Below, piece by piece: positions 25,291 to 39,100 of a DNA stretch of 64,000 nucleotides. Each line of letters starts with the position of its first letter. The first letter of the stretch is position 1. The notes beneath the pieces are model-generated. The model worked only from the letters and a program-made list of their open reading frames with translations, was not told the origin of the DNA and searched no databases. Origin of the DNA: Zeus faber (lineage: Eukaryota; Chordata; Actinopteri; Zeiformes; Zeidae); NCBI GenBank assembly GCA_960531495.1, contig OY482866.1, forward strand, positions 1,240,001-1,304,000, given 5' to 3'. The position numbers and the translations under genes are program-made.

Positions 25291-28200
25291 ATTGAAAGAT
25301 AGAAAAATTGAAAGTAAGAAAGATTGAAAGAAAGAATGAAACAAAGATTGAAAGATTGACAGAAAGAATGACAGAAAGATTGAAAGATTGAAATATTGAA
25401 AGAAAGAATGAAAAAGAGATTGAAAGACTGAAAGAAAGAATGAAAAAAAGATTGAAAGATTAAACAATTGAAAGAAAGTTTGCAAGAAAGATTGAAAAAA
25501 GAAAGATTGAAAGAAAATTTGAAAGAAAGATTGAAGAAGGAATGAAAGAAAGATTGAATGAAAAATTGAAAGACAGAAAGATTGAAAGAAAGAATGAAAG
25601 AAAGATTGAAAGATTGAAAGAAAGATTGAAAGATTAAAATAAAGAATGAAAGAAAGATTGAAAAATTGAAAGATTGAAAGAAAGATTTAAAAAAAGATTG
25701 AAAGACTGGAAGAAAGAATGAAAGAAAGATTGAAAGATTCAACAATTGAAAGAAAGATTGCAAGAAAGATTTAAAAAAGAAAGATTGAAAGAAAGAATGA
25801 AAGAATGAAAGAAAGATTGAAAGATTGAAAGAAAGAAAGATTGAAAGAAAGAATGAAAGAACAATTGAAAGAAAGAATGAAAGAATGAAAGAAAAATTGA
25901 CAGATTGAAAGAAATATTGAAAAAAGAAAGATTGAAAGAAAGAATGAAAGAAAGATTGAAAGAAAGATGGAAAGAAAGATTGAAAGAAAGAAAGATTGAA
26001 AGAAATAATAAAAGAAAGATTGAACGATTGGAAGAAATATTGAAAGATAGAAAAATTGAAAGTAAGAAAGATTGAAAGAAAGAATGAAACAAAGATTGAA
26101 AGATTGACAGAAAGAATGACAGAAAGATTGAAAGATTGAAATATTGAAAGAAAGAATGAAAAAGAGATTGAAAGACTGAAAGAAAGAAAGAAAGAAAGAT
26201 TGAAAGATTAAACAATTGAAAGAAAGTTTGCAAGAAAGATTGAAAAAAGAAAGATTGAAAGAAAGAATGAAAAAAAGATTGATAGATAGATGGATAGAAA
26301 GATTGAAAGAAAGAAAGATTGAAAGAATAACAAAAGAAAGATTGAAAGATTGGAAGAAATATTGAAAGATAGAAAAATTGAAAGTAAGAAAGATTGAAAG
26401 AAAAAATTAAAGAAAGATTGAAAGATTGAAAGAAAGAATGAAAGAAAGATTGAAAGATTGAAAGAAAGATTGAAAGAAAGATTGAAAGAAAGATTGAAAG
26501 ATTGAAAGTTTGAAATAAAGATTGAAAGTTTGAAAGAAAGATTGAAAGAAAGATTTAAAGAAAGAAAGATTGAAAGAAATATTGAAAGAAAGACTGAAAG
26601 ATTGAAAGAAAGATTGAAAGAAAGAATGAAAGAAAGATTGAAAGATTGAAAGATTGAAATAAAGAATGAAAGTTTGAAAGAAAGATTGAAAGAAAGATTT
26701 AAAGAAAGAAAGATTGAAAGTAAGAAAGATTGAAAGAAATATTGAAAGAAAGATTGAAAGATTGAAAGAAAGATTGAAAGAAAGAATTAAAGAAAGATTG
26801 AAAGATTGAAAGAAAGAATGAAAGAAAGATTGAAAGATTGAAAGAAAGATTGAAAGAAAGATTGAAAGATTGAAAGTTTGAAATAAAGATTGAAAGTTTG
26901 AAAGAAAGATTGAAAGAAAGATTTAAAGAAAGAAAGATTGAAAGAAATATTGAAAGAAAGACTGAAAGATTGAAAGAAAGATTGAAAGAAAGAATGAAAG
27001 AAAGATTGAAAGATTGAAAGATTGAAATAAAGAATGAAAGTTTGAAAGAAAGATTGAAAGAAAGATTTAAAGAAAGAAAGATTGAAAGTAAGAAAGATTG
27101 AAAGAAATATTGAAAGAAAGATTGAAAGATTGAAAGAAAGATTGAAAGAAAGAATGAAAGAAAGATTGAAAGAAAGATTGAAAGAAAGATTGAAAGACTG
27201 AAGGAAAGAATGAAAGAAAGATTGAAAGAAAGATTGAAAGAAAGATAGAAAGAAAGAAAGATTGAAAGAAAGATTGAAAGATTGAATGATTGAAAGAAAG
27301 ACTGAAAGATAGATTGAAAGATTGAAGATTGAAAGATTGAAAGAAAGATTGAACGACTGAAAGATTGAAAGAAAGATTGAAAGTTTGAAACAAATTTTGA
27401 AAGACTGAAAGAAAGAATGAAAGAAAGATTGAAAGAAAGATTGAAAAAAGAAAGATTGAAAGAAAATTTGAAAGAAAGATTGAAGAAGGAATGAAAGAAA
27501 GATTGAATGAAAAATTGAAAGACAGAAAGATTGAAAGAAAGATTGAAAGATTAAAAGAAAGAATGAAAGAAAGATTGAAAAATTGAAAGATTGAAAGAAA
27601 GATTTAAAAAAAGATTGAAAGACTGGAAGAAAGAATGAAAGAAAGATTGAAAGATTCAACAATTGAAAGAAAGATTGCAAGAAAGATTTAAAAAAGAAAG
27701 ATTGAAAGAAAGAATGAAAGAATGAAAGAAAGATTGAAAGATTGGAAGAAAGAATGAAAGAAAGATTGAAAGATTCAACAATTGAAAGAAAGATTGCAAG
27801 AAAGATTTAAAAAAGAAAGATTGAAAGAAAGAATGAAAGAATGAAAGAAAGATTGAAAGATTGAAAGAAAGAAAGATTGAAAGATTGAATGGTTGAAAGA
27901 AAGACTGAAAGAAAGATTGACAGACTGAAAGACTGAAAGAGAGAATGAAAGAAAGATTGAAAGATTCAAAAATTGAAAGAAAGATTGCAAGAAAGATTGA
28001 AAAAAGAAAGATTGAAAGAAAGAATGAAAGAAATATTGAAAGAAATAACAAAAGAAAGATTGAAAGAAAGAATGAAAGAAAGATTGAAAGATTGAAATAT
28101 TGAAAGAAAGAATGAAAGAAAGATTGAAAGAAGAAAGAAAGATTGAAAGAAAGATTGAAAGATTGAAAGATTGAAAGATTGAAAGATTGAAATAAAGATT

Positions 28201-31200
28201 GAAAGTTTGAAAGAAAGATTGAAAGAAAGATTTAAAGAAAGAAAGATTGAAAGTAAGAAAGATTGAAAGAAATATTGAAAGAATGATTGAAAAAAAGAAA
28301 GATTGAAAGAAAGATTGAAGGACTGATGGAAAGAATGAAATAAAGATTGAAAGAAAGATTGAAAGAAAGAAATATTGAAGGAAAGATTGAAAGATTGAAT
28401 GATTGAAAGAAAGACTGAAAGAAAGATTGACGGACAGAAAGATTGAAAGAAAGAATGAAAGAAAGATTGAAAGAAAGAAAGATTGAAAGATTAAACAATT
28501 GAAAGAAAGATTGCAAGAAAGATTGAAAAAAGAAAGATTGAAAGAAAGATTGAAAGAAAGATGGAAAGGAAGAAAGATTGAAAGAAATAACAAAAGAAAG
28601 ATTGAAAGAAAGAATGAAAGAAAGATTGAACGATTGGAAACAATATTGAAAGAAAGAAAGATTGAAAGTAAGATAGATTGAAAGAAATATTGAAAGAAAG
28701 ACTGAAAGATTGAAAGAAAGATTGAAAGAAAGAATGAAAGAAAGATTGAAAGATTGAAAGATTGAAATAAAGAATGAAAGTTTGAAAGAAAGATTGAAAG
28801 AAAGATTTAAAGAAAGAAAGATTGAAAGTAAGAAAGATTGAAAGAAATATTGAAAGAAAGATTGAAAGATTGAAAGAAAGATTGAAAGAAAGAATGAAAG
28901 AAAGATTGAAAGAAAGATTGAAAGAAAGATTGAAAGAAAGATTGAAAGACTGAAGGAAAGAATGAAAGAAAGATTGAAAGAAAGATAGAAAGAAAGAAAG
29001 ATTGAAAGAAAGATTGAAAGATTGAATGATTGAAAGAAAGACTGAAAGATAGATTGAAAGATTGAAGATTGAAAGATTCAAAGAAAGATTGAAAGAAAGA
29101 TTGAACGACTGAAAGATTGAAAGAAAGATTGAAAGTTTGAAACAAATTTTGAAAGACTGAAAGAAAGAATGAAAGAAAGATTGAAAGAAAGATTGAAAAA
29201 AGAAAGATTGAAAGAAAATTTGAAAGAAAGATTGAAGAAGGAATGAAAGAAAGATTGAATGAAAAATTGAAAGACAGAAAGATTGAAAGAAAGAATGAAA
29301 GAAAGATTGAAAGATTGAAAGAAAGATTGAATGATTAAAAGAAAGAATGAAAGAGAGATTGAAAAATTGAAAGATTGAAAGAAAGATTTAAAAAAAGATT
29401 GAAAGACTGGAAGAAAGAATGAAAGAAAGATTGAAAGATTCAACAATTGAAAGAAAGATTGCAAGAAAGATTTAAAAAAGAAAGATTGAAAGAAAGAATG
29501 AAAGAATGAAAGAAAGATTGAAAGATTGAAAGAAAGAAAGATTGAAAGAAAGAATGAAAGAACAATTGAAAGAAAGAATGAAAGAATGAAAGAAAAATTG
29601 ACAGATTGAAAGAAATATTGAAAAAAGAAAGATTGAAAGAAAGAATGAAAGAAAGATTGAAAGAAAGATGGAAAGAAAGATTGAAAGAAAGAAAGATTGA
29701 AAGAAATAATAAAAGAAAGATTGAACGATTGGAAGAAATATTGAAAGATAGAAAAATTGAAAGTAAGAAAGATTGAAAGAAAGAATGAAACAAAGATTGA
29801 AAGATTGACAGAAAGAATGACAGAAAGATTGAAAGATTGAAATATTGAAAGAAAGAATGAAAAAGAGATTGAAAGACTGAAAGAAAGAATGAAAGAAAGA
29901 TTGAAAGATTAAACAATTGAAAGAAAGTTTGCAAGAAAGATTGAAAAAAGAAAGATTGAAAGAAAGAATGAAAAAAAGATTGATAGATAGATGGATAGAA
30001 AGATTGAAAGAAAGAAAGATTGAAAGAATAACAAAAGAAAGATTGAAAGATTGGAAGAAATATTGAAAGATAGAAAAATTGAAAGTAAGAAAGATTGAAA
30101 GAAAAAATTAAAGAAAGATTGAAAGATTGAAAGAAAGAATGAAAGAAAGATTGAAAGATTGAAAGAAAGATTGAAAGAAAGATTGAAAGAAAGATTGAAA
30201 GATTGAAAGTTTGAAATAAAGATTGAAAGTTTGAAAGAAAGATTGAAAGAAAGATTTAAAGAAAGAAAGATCGAAAGAAATATTGAAAGAAAGACTGAAA
30301 GATTGAAAGAAAGATTGAAAAAAAGAATGAAAGAAAGATTGAAAGATTGAAAGATTGAAATAAAGAATGAAAGTTTGAAAGAAAGATTGAAAGAAAGATT
30401 TAAAGAAAGAAAGATTGAAAGTAAGAAAGATTGAAAGAAATATTGAAAGAAAGATTGAAAGATTGAAAGAAAGATTGAAAGAAAGAATGAAAGAAAGATT
30501 GAAAGAAAGATTGAAAGAAAGATTGAAAGACTGAAGGAAAGAATGAAAGAAAGATTGAAAGAAAGATTGAAAGAAAGATAGAAAGAAAGAAAGATTGAAA
30601 GAAAGATTGAAAGATTGAATGATTGAAAGAAAGACTGAAAGATAGATTGAAAGATTGAAGATTGAAAGATTGAAAGAAAGATTGAACGACTGAAAGATTG
30701 AAAGAAAGATTGAAAGTTTGAAACAAATTTTGAAAGACTGAAAGAAAGAATGAAAGAAAGATTGAAAGAAAGATTGAAAAAAGAAAGATTGAAAGAAAAT
30801 TTGAAAGAAAGATTGAAGAAGGAATGAAAGAAAGATTGAATGAAAAATTGAAAGACAGAAAGATTGAAAGAAAGATTGAAAGATTAAAAGAAAGAATGAA
30901 AGAAAGATTGAAAAATTGAAAGATTGAAAGAAAGATTTAAAAAAAGATTGAAAGACTGGAAGAAAGAATGAAAGAAAGATTGAAAGATTCAACAATTGAA
31001 AGAAAGATTGCAAGAAAGATTTAAAAAAGAAAGATTGAAAGAAAGAATGAAAGAATGAAAGAAAGATTGAAAGATTGAAAGAAAGAAAGATTGAAAGATT
31101 GAATGGTTGAAAGAAAGACTGAAAGAAAGATTGACAGACTGAAAGACTGAAAGAGAGAATGAAAGAAAGATTGAAAGATTCAAAAATTGAAAGAAAGATT

Positions 31201-32080
31201 GCAAGAAAGATTGAAAAAAGAAAGATTGAAAGAAAGAATGAAAGAAATATTGAAAGAAATAACAAAAGAAAGATTGAAAGAAAGAATGAAAGAAAGATTG
31301 AAAGAAGAAAGAAAGATTGAAAGAAAGATTGAAAGATTGAAAGATTGAAAGATTGAAATAAAGAATGAAAGTTTGAAAGAAAGATTGAAAGAAAGATTTA
31401 AAGAAAGAAAGATTGAAAGTAAGAAAGATTGAAAGAAATATTGAAAGAATGATTGAAAAAAAGAAAGATTGAAAGAAAGATTGAAGGACTGATGGAAAGA
31501 ATGAAATAAAGATTGAAAGAAAGATTGAAAGAAAGAAATATTGAAGGAAAGATTGAAAGATTGAATGATTGAAAGAAAGACTGAAAGAAAGATTGACGGA
31601 CAGAAAGATTGAAAGAAAGAATGAAAGAAAGATTGAAAGAAAGAAAGATTGAAAGATTAAACAATTGAAAGAAAGATTGCAAGAAAGATTGAAAAAAGAA
31701 AGATTGAAAGAAAGATTGAAAGAAAGATGGAAAGGAAGAAAGATTGAAAGAAATAACAAAAGAAAGATTGAAAAAAAGAATGAAAGAAAGATTGAACGAT
31801 TGGAAACAATATTGAAAGAAAGAAAGATTGAAAGTAAGATAGATTGAAAGAAAGAATGAAAGAAAGATTGAAAGATTGAAAGAAAGAATGAAAGAAAGAT
31901 TGAAAGATTGAAAGAAAGATTGAAAGATTGAAAGATTGAAATAAAGATTGAAAGTTTGAAAGAAAGATTTAAAGAAAGATTGAAAGACTGAAAGAAAGAA
32001 TGAAAGGCAGATTGAAAGAAAGATTGAAAGTAGGAAGGATTGAAAGAAAGAATGAAAGAAAGACTGAAAGATTGCAAGAA
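23780..32080. repeat. Secondary duplications inside block B (0.75, 3.2-3.3 and 4.45 kb)
   Basis: Segment 24991-25485 recurs at 25739 (offset 748). Segments 23783-24067, 24042-24632 and 24629-25015 recur at 28232, 28491 and 29078 (offset 4449). The 108-codon open block at 27067 recurs at 30400 (offset 3333), and 28499-28681 recurs at 31665 (offset 3166). Some copies differ by small internal losses. These overlapping offsets describe stepwise unequal exchange on top of the 7.18-kb duplication. Confidence 0.75.
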
Positions 32081-33858
32081 AGAATGAAAGAAAGATTGAA
32101 AGATTGAAATATTGAAAGAAAGAATGAAAGAAAGATTGAAAGATTGAAAGAAAAAATGAAAGAAAGATTGAAAGAAAGATTGAAAGATTGAAAGATTGAA
32201 ATAAATATTGAAAGTTTGAAAGAAAGATTGAAAGAAAGACTGAAAGAAAGATTGAAAGATTGAAAGAAAGATTGAAAGAAAGATTGAAAGATTGAAATAT
32301 TGAAAGAAAGAATGAAAGAAAGATTGAAAGATTGAAAGAAAGATTGAAAGAAAGATTGAAAGAATGAAAGATTGAAATAATGATTGAAAGTTTGAAAGAA
32401 AGATTGAAAGAAAGATTTAAACAAAGAAAGATTGAAATTAAGAAAGATTTAAAGAAATATTGAACGAAAGATTGAAAGAAAGATTGAAAGAAAGATTGAA
32501 AAAAAGAAAGATTGAAAGAAAGATTGAACGACTGAAGGATAGAATGAAAGAAAGATTGAAAGAAAGATTGAAAGAATGAAATATTGAAGGAAAGATTGAA
32601 AGATTGAATGATTGAAAGAAAGACTGAAAGAAAGATTGACAGACAGAAAGATTGAAAGAAAGAATGAAAGAATGATTGAAAGAAAGAATAAAAGAAATAT
32701 TGAAAGATTAAACAATTGAAAGAAAGATTGCAAGAAAGATTGAAAAAAGAAAGATTGAAAGAAAGAATAAAAGAAAGATTGAAAGAAAGATGGAAAGAAA
32801 GAAAGATTGAAAGAAATAACAAAAGAAAGATTGAAAGAAAGAATGAAAGAAAGATTGAACGATTGGAAGAAATATTGAAAGAAAGAAAGATTGAAAGTAA
32901 GATAGATTGAAAGTAAGAATGAAAGAAAGATTGAAAGATTTAAAGAAAGAATGAAAGAAAGATTGAAAGATTGAAATATTGAAAGAAAGAATGAAAGAAA
33001 GATTGAAAGATTGAAAGAAAGATTGAAAGATTGAAAGATTGAAATAAAGATTGAAAGTTTGAAAGAATGACTGAAAGAGAGATTTAAAGAAAGATTTAAA
33101 GAAAGATTGAAAGACTGAAAGAAAGAATGAAAGGCAGATTGAAAGAAAGATTGAAAGTAAGAAAGATTGAAAGAAAGAATGAAAGAAAGATTGAAAGATT
33201 GCAAGAAAGAATGAAAGAAATATTGAAAGATTGAAATTTTGAAAGAAAGAATGAAAGAAAGATTGAAAGAAAGATTGAAAGAAAGATTGAAATAAAGATT
33301 GAAAGTTTGAAAGAAAGATTGAAAGAAAGATTGAAAGAAAGAAAGAAAGATTGAAAGAAAGATTGAAAGAAAGATTGAAAGAAAGATTGAAAGAAAGAAT
33401 GAAACAAAGATTGAAATAAAGAATGAAAGAAAGATTGAAAGAAAGATTGAAAGAAAGAAAGATTGAAAGATTGAATGATTGAAAGAAAGACTGAAAGAAA
33501 GAATGACGGACAGAAAGATTGAAAGAAAGAATGAAAGAAAGATTGAAAAAAAGATTGAAAGACTGAAAGAAAGAATGAAAGAAACATTGAAAGATTAAAC
33601 AATTGAAAAAAAGATTGCAAGAAAGATGGAAAGAATAAAAGATTGAAATAATGATTGAAAGTTTGAAAGAATGATTGAAAGAAAGATTTAAACAAAGAAA
33701 GATTACATTTACATTTACATTTAGTCATTTAGCAGACGCTTTTATCCAAAGCGACTTACAAGGGAGAATAACATTCAGCTACATTGCGACAGAGATTAGT
33801 GTAACAACAACATTGGTGTAACAATAAATACTGCAAGGTGGTGCTCAGTAATTGTAGA

Positions 33859-34245
33859 TTAGGACAGGAGGTACTCACTGAAGAGCTGGGTCTTCAGGTG
33901 CTTCTTAAAGACAGAGAGGGAGGTCCCCGCTCTGGTCATTTTTGGCAGCTCGTTCCACCAACGTGGAACTACAAATGAGAATAGCCTGGATTGCCGTGGC
34001 TGTATGGCCGGCAGAGCCAGGCGACACTCATTAGACGAGGGCAGCATCCGGGGGGCAACATGTGCTCTTACAAGAGCATTTAAGTAGGCGGGAGCATTCC
34101 CAACAATCACTCTGTAGGCCAGCATAAGAGACTTGAACTTGATGCGGGCGGCTACAGGTAACCAGTGGAGCTCGATGAGCAGCGGAGTGACATGTGCCCT
34201 CTTTGGCTGGTGCGAAGCGGCAGGACCGGGAGACGGCGGCAACAT
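33859..34245 (-). pseudogene. L2 ORF2 C-terminal segment
   Basis: The frame encodes the usual L2 C-terminus: PKRAHVTPLL, LHWLPVAARI, KSLMLAYR, APAYLNALVR, PRWWNELP and FKKHLKTQLF in that order. It is joined out of frame to the preceding segment at about 34215-34240, where sequence normally lying between the SRSCRF and PKRAH motifs is missing. This is the second internal deletion of the element. The 3' UTR follows to 33705. Confidence 0.75.
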
Positions 34246-35782
34246 GGTCCGAGAATGTCAGTTGGTCATCAATAATGACACCAAGATTCCTTGCAGCCTT
34301 GGTAGGAACAAGAGATAGAGAGTCGATTTTAATATCAATGTTGTGATAAATACCTTGTTTGGCCGGGAAGACCAGCAGTTCCGTTTTCGCCAGATAGTCA
34401 AGTAGTTTAGATACCTCACTTTCAGCGAGGGGGGCGAAACCAGGGAACGATGAGCCTAGGGCTGGAGAAGACAGGTTGTGAGTAAGTTGTTTAGTGAATT
34501 GGCTGCTGATGGCTGCCACATTGTTAGTAAAAAAGGAGGCAAGGCAGTCAGCAGTGAGGTTAGTAGCTGGGGGAGGTGGTGGAGGGTAAAGCAGAGACTT
34601 GAAGGTGGTGAATAACGTACGTGTGTCTGTGGCACCGTTGATCCTATCGTTGAAGAAGGCCTTCTTGGCAGCAGTGATGCCGGAAGAGAAGGAGGACAGC
34701 AGTGTCTGGTAGCTAGCAAGATCCTCAGTTGTTTTGAATTTGTGCCATTTCCTCTCGGCTGCTCTGAGGTCAGTGCGCGTTGTCCGGAGGGTGTCAGTCA
34801 GCCAAGGGTGCGACTGGGTTGAACGAGCAGGTCTGGTGGATAGTGGACACAGGATATCCAGACATGAGCTCAAGGTGGAGCAGAGGGAGTCAGTGGCATC
34901 ATTAACCTGCAGAGAGGAGAAAGTGCCATGGGGTGGAAGAGAAGAGGAGAGCACAGAGGAGAAGTGGGTGGGAGACAAGTTGCGGAGATTGCTGCGGATA
35001 GTAACCATGGGTGGGGGGGTGGGGGGTTGTTTTGGTAGCTGGACATTGAAGTGGATGAAGAAGTGGTCAGAGAGATGAAGAGGAGTGACCCATAGGTTGT
35101 CGGTGGTACAGCTCCGAGCAAGAATGAGATCAAGCTCTTTGCCAGCCTTGTGAGTCGGTGGAGTCGGGATCTGTCTTAGGTCGAACGAGCGAACCAAAGA
35201 CAGGAAGTCAGCCGAGCTCGCACTGTCCAAGTGAATGTTCATGTCTCCGAGGACGAGCATGGGACACTCGTGCTCAGGGATTGATGACAGCAGGGTGTCA
35301 AGCTCATGTAGGAAGTCACCTAGTTGTCCTGGTGGACGGTAGATGACGACCACATAGGCTTTCACCGGAGCAGTCACCAAGACGGCGTGATATTCAAAGG
35401 AGGCAAAGTTGTTTAAAGGCAGCAGTGGATTAAATTTCCATGTGTTGGAAATTAGCAGGCCAGTCCCACCACCACGGCCAGATGGTCTGGATGTGTGGGA
35501 GAATGAGTAGTTAGTGGAGAGTGCAGCCGGGGTTGCGCTATCTTCCGGTTTAATCCATGTCTCAGTGAGAGCAAGGAGCTCTAAGGAGAGTTGGTTGGCA
35601 TGACCAGAAATGAAGTCTGCCTTGTTAACTGCAGATCGACAATTCCACAAGCCAACAGAGAAGGAGGTCTTTGCAGAAGATGTTTGCTGCAGGGACCTGA
35701 GGTTACCCGGATTGCATCGGCGTATGGTATAACGACGCTTTCTGGGTGACCTTGAAGTTGTAGGGATGCGGTAGTAGCACAC
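34245..35782 (-). pseudogene. L2 endonuclease with RT deleted
   Basis: This open frame (which runs on, out of register, to 34031) starts with a basic leader and an APE endonuclease. It shows WNCRS with Asn47, TETW at 73-76, GRGGGTG near 103-108, GDMN at 179-182 and SDH at 238-240. After a linker ending near AESEVSKLL (about 34400), the protein jumps directly to a segment that normally lies beyond the RT catalytic core (KTELLVFPAK, then ARNLGVIIDDQLTF). The fingers and palm, including any FADD box, are therefore absent. It could still make a nicking endonuclease but not a polymerase. Naming as L2 rests on the recalled order of these C-terminal motifs. Confidence 0.8.
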
Positions 35783-36177
35783 TTTGTATGGAGTGAGAGA
35801 AAGAAGGCAGGTTTGCCTTGTTCGGTGTCCTTGCTTCGGTTGACGTGCAGAGGTAGACGTGCGTCTTTACACAGAGCGTCTTCACACGAGAGCGACTACA
35901 AATGGGCCAACGCTTGAAGGGCAGGACCATAAATAGGTGATAGAATACAGCTGCTCGTGTGATTAGGGTTGCACCTGGCTAAGAGCACGCCCACATAAGA
36001 GAGGACTTACCTGAATAGGGGGTGTGTCTGGAACACAAGCTTGTTGGCAGATCAGCAAATAGCAGTGAAATGTACAGAGTCAATCCAGTAGTCCAAGTTG
36101 CAATACTACAATACGAGCAGTGATACACTACACAGCAACCTCAGCACTAGAGCTCGACTCAGAGTTAGCTCGACTCA

Positions 36178-39100
36178 GATTGAAAGTAAGAAAGATTGAA
36201 AGAAATATTGAACGAAAGATTGAAAGAAAGATTGAAAGAAAGATTTAAACAAAGAAAGATTGAAAGTAAGAAAGATTGAAAGAAATATTGAACAAAAGAT
36301 TGAAAGAAAGGATGAAAGAAAGATTGAAAAAAAGATTGAAAAAAAGAAAGATTGAAAGAAAGATTGAACGACTGAAGAAAAGAATGAAAGAAAGATTGAA
36401 AGAAAGATTGAAAGAAAGAAATATTGAAGGAAAGATTGAAAGATTGAATGATTGAAAGAAAGACTGAAAGAAAGATTGACCGACAGAAAGATTGAAAGAA
36501 AGAATGAAAGAAAGAATGAAAGAAAGATTGAAAGAAAGAATGAAAGAAAGATTGAAAGATTAAACAATTGAAAGAAAGATTGCAAGAAAGATTGAAAAAA
36601 GAAAGATTGAAAGAAAGAATAAAAGAAAGATTGAAAGAAAGATGGAAAGAAAGAAAGATTGAAAGAAATAACAAAAGAAAGATTGAAAGAAAGAATGAAA
36701 GAAAGATTGAAAGACTGAAAGAAAGAATGAAAGGCAGATTGAAAGAAAGATTGAAAGTAAGAAAAATTGAAAGAAAGAATGAAAGAAAGATTGAAAGATT
36801 GCAAGAAAGAATGAAAGAAATATTGAAAGATTGAAATATTGAAAGAAAGAATGAAAGAAAGATTGAAAGATTGAAAGAAAGATTGAAAGATTGAAATAAA
36901 GATTGAAAGTTTGAAAGAAAGATTGAAAGAAAGATTTAAAGAAAGAAAGAAAGATTGAAAGAAAGATTGAAAGAAAGATTGAAAGAAAGAAAGATTGAAA
37001 GATTGAATAATTGAAAGAAAGACTGAAAGAAAGAATGACGGACAGAAAGATTGAAAGAAAGAATGAAAGAAAGATTGAAAGAAAGATTTAAACAAAGAAA
37101 GATTGAAAGTAAGAAAGATTGAAAGAAATATTGAACGAAAGATTGAAAGAAAGGATGAAAGAAAGATTGAAAGAAAGATTGAAAAAAAGAAAGATTGAAA
37201 GAAAGATTGAACGACTGAAGAAAAGAATGAAAGAAAGATTGAAAGAAAGAAATATTGAAGGAAAGATTGAAAGATTGAATGATTGAAAGAAAGACTGAAA
37301 GAAAGATTGACCGACAGAAAGATTGAAAGAAAGAATGAAAGAAAGATTGAAAGAAAGAATGAAAGAAAGATTGAAAGATTAAACAATTGAAAGAAAGATT
37401 GCAAGAAAGATTGAAAAAAGAAAGATTGAAAGAAAGAATAAAAGAAAGATTGAAAGAAAGATGGAAAGAAAGAAAGATTGAAAGAAATAACAAAAGAAAG
37501 ATTGAAAGAAAGAATGAAAGAAAGATTGAAAGACTGAAAGAAAGAATGAAAGGCAGATTGAAAGAAAGATTGAAAGTAAGAAAAATTTAAAGAAAGAATG
37601 AAAGAAAGATTGAAAGATTGCAAGAAAGAATGAAAGAAATATTGAAAGATTGAAATATTGAAAGAAAGAATGAAAGAAAGATTGAAAGATTGAAAGAAAG
37701 ATTGAAAGATTGAAATAAAGATTGAAAGTTTGAAAGAAAGATTGAAAGAAAGATTTTAAGAAAGAAAGAAAGATTGAAAGAAAGATTGAAAGAAAGATTG
37801 AAAGAAAGAAAGATTGAAAGATTGAATAATTGAAAGAAAGACTGAAAGAAAGAATGACGGACAGAAAGATTGAAAGAAAGAATGAAAGAAAGATTGAAAG
37901 AAAGATTTAAACAAAGAAAGATTGAAAGTAAGAAAGATTGAAAGAAATATTGAACGAAAGATTGAAAGAAAGGATGAAAGAAAGATTGAAAAAAGATTGA
38001 AAAAAAGAAAGATTGAAAGAAAGATTGAACGACTGAAGAAAAGAATGAAAGAAAGATTGAAAGAAAGATTGAAAGAAAGAAATATTGAAGGAAAGATTGA
38101 AAGATTGAATGATTGAAAGAAAGACTGAAAGAAAGATTGACCGACAGAAAGATTGAAAGAAAGAATGAAAGAAAGATTGAAAGAAAGAATGAAAGAAAGA
38201 TTGAAAGATTATACAATTGAAAGAAAGATTGCAAGAAAGATTGAAAAAAGAAAGATTGAAAGAAAGAATAAAAGAAAGATTGAAAGAAAGATGGAAAGAA
38301 AGAAAGATTGAAAGAAATAACAAAAGAAAGATTGAAAGAAAGAATGAAAGAAAGATTGAAAGACTGAAAGAAAGAATGAAAGGCAGATTGAAAGAAAGAT
38401 TGAAAGTAAGAAAAATTGAAAGAAAGAATGAAAGAAAGATTGAAAGATTGCATGAAAGAATGAAAGAAATATTGAAAGATTGAAATATTGAAAGAAAGAA
38501 TGAAAGAAAGATTGAAAGATTGAAATAAAGATTGAAAGTTTGAAAGAAAGATTGAAAGAAAGATTTAAAGAAAGAAAGAAAGATTGAAAGAAAGATTGAA
38601 AGAAAGATTGAAAGAAAGAAAGATTGAAAGATTGAATAATTGAAAGAAAGACTGAAAGAAAGAATGAGGGACAGAAAGATTGAAAGAAAGAATGAAAGAA
38701 AGATTGAAAAAAGATTGAAAGACTGAAAGAAAGAATGAAAGAAACATTGAAAGATTAAACAATTGAAAGAAAGATTGCAAGAAAGATGGAAAGAATGAAA
38801 GATTGAAATAATGATTAAAAGTTTGAAAGAAAGTTTGAAAGAAAGATTTAAACAAAGAAAGATTGAAAGTAAGAAAGATTGAAAGAAATATTGAACGAAA
38901 GATTGAAAGAAAGGATGAAAGAAAGATTGAAAGAAAGATTGAAAAAAAGAAAGATTGAAAGAATGATTGAACGACTGAAGGAAAGAATGAAAGAAAGATT
39001 GAAAGAAAGAAACATTGAAAGATTAAACAATTGAAAGAAAGATTGCAAGAAAGATGGAAAGAATGAAAGATTGAAATAATGATTAAAAGTTTGAAAGAAA

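Larger units (their letters stand above)
7956..33704. repeat. GAAA/GATT satellite, block B
   Basis: This is 25.7 kb of the same tetramer satellite, with no other sequence inserted. Variant markers (GATTGCAAG, TTAAACAATTG, GATAGATGGATAG, GAACGATTGG, ATAACAAAAG) recur in the same order and reveal nested higher-order repeats, annotated separately. No gene, promoter or RNA gene is visible. The long '-' frames are stop-free low-complexity artefacts, and the few '+' frames (for example 16867-17049) are short runs of K/E/R repeats. Confidence 0.95.
33705..36177 (-). mobile_element. Internally deleted L2-type LINE
   Basis: This non-LTR retrotransposon lies on the - strand. Its 3' end (low coordinates) carries tandem ACATTT units, read as (AAATGT)n on the element strand, then the widespread fish tail AGACGCTTTTATCCAAAGCG. 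The element is flanked by a 5-bp duplication, AGATT, at 33700-33704 and 36177-36181 (the outermost base is shared with the element edge). Uninterrupted satellite paralogues of the target occur at about 36246-36280 and again near 37.09, 37.90 and 38.85 kb. The endonuclease is preserved, but two internal segments, including nearly all of the reverse transcriptase, are missing. The 5' part (about 35783-36177) is untranslated. Confidence 0.85.
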
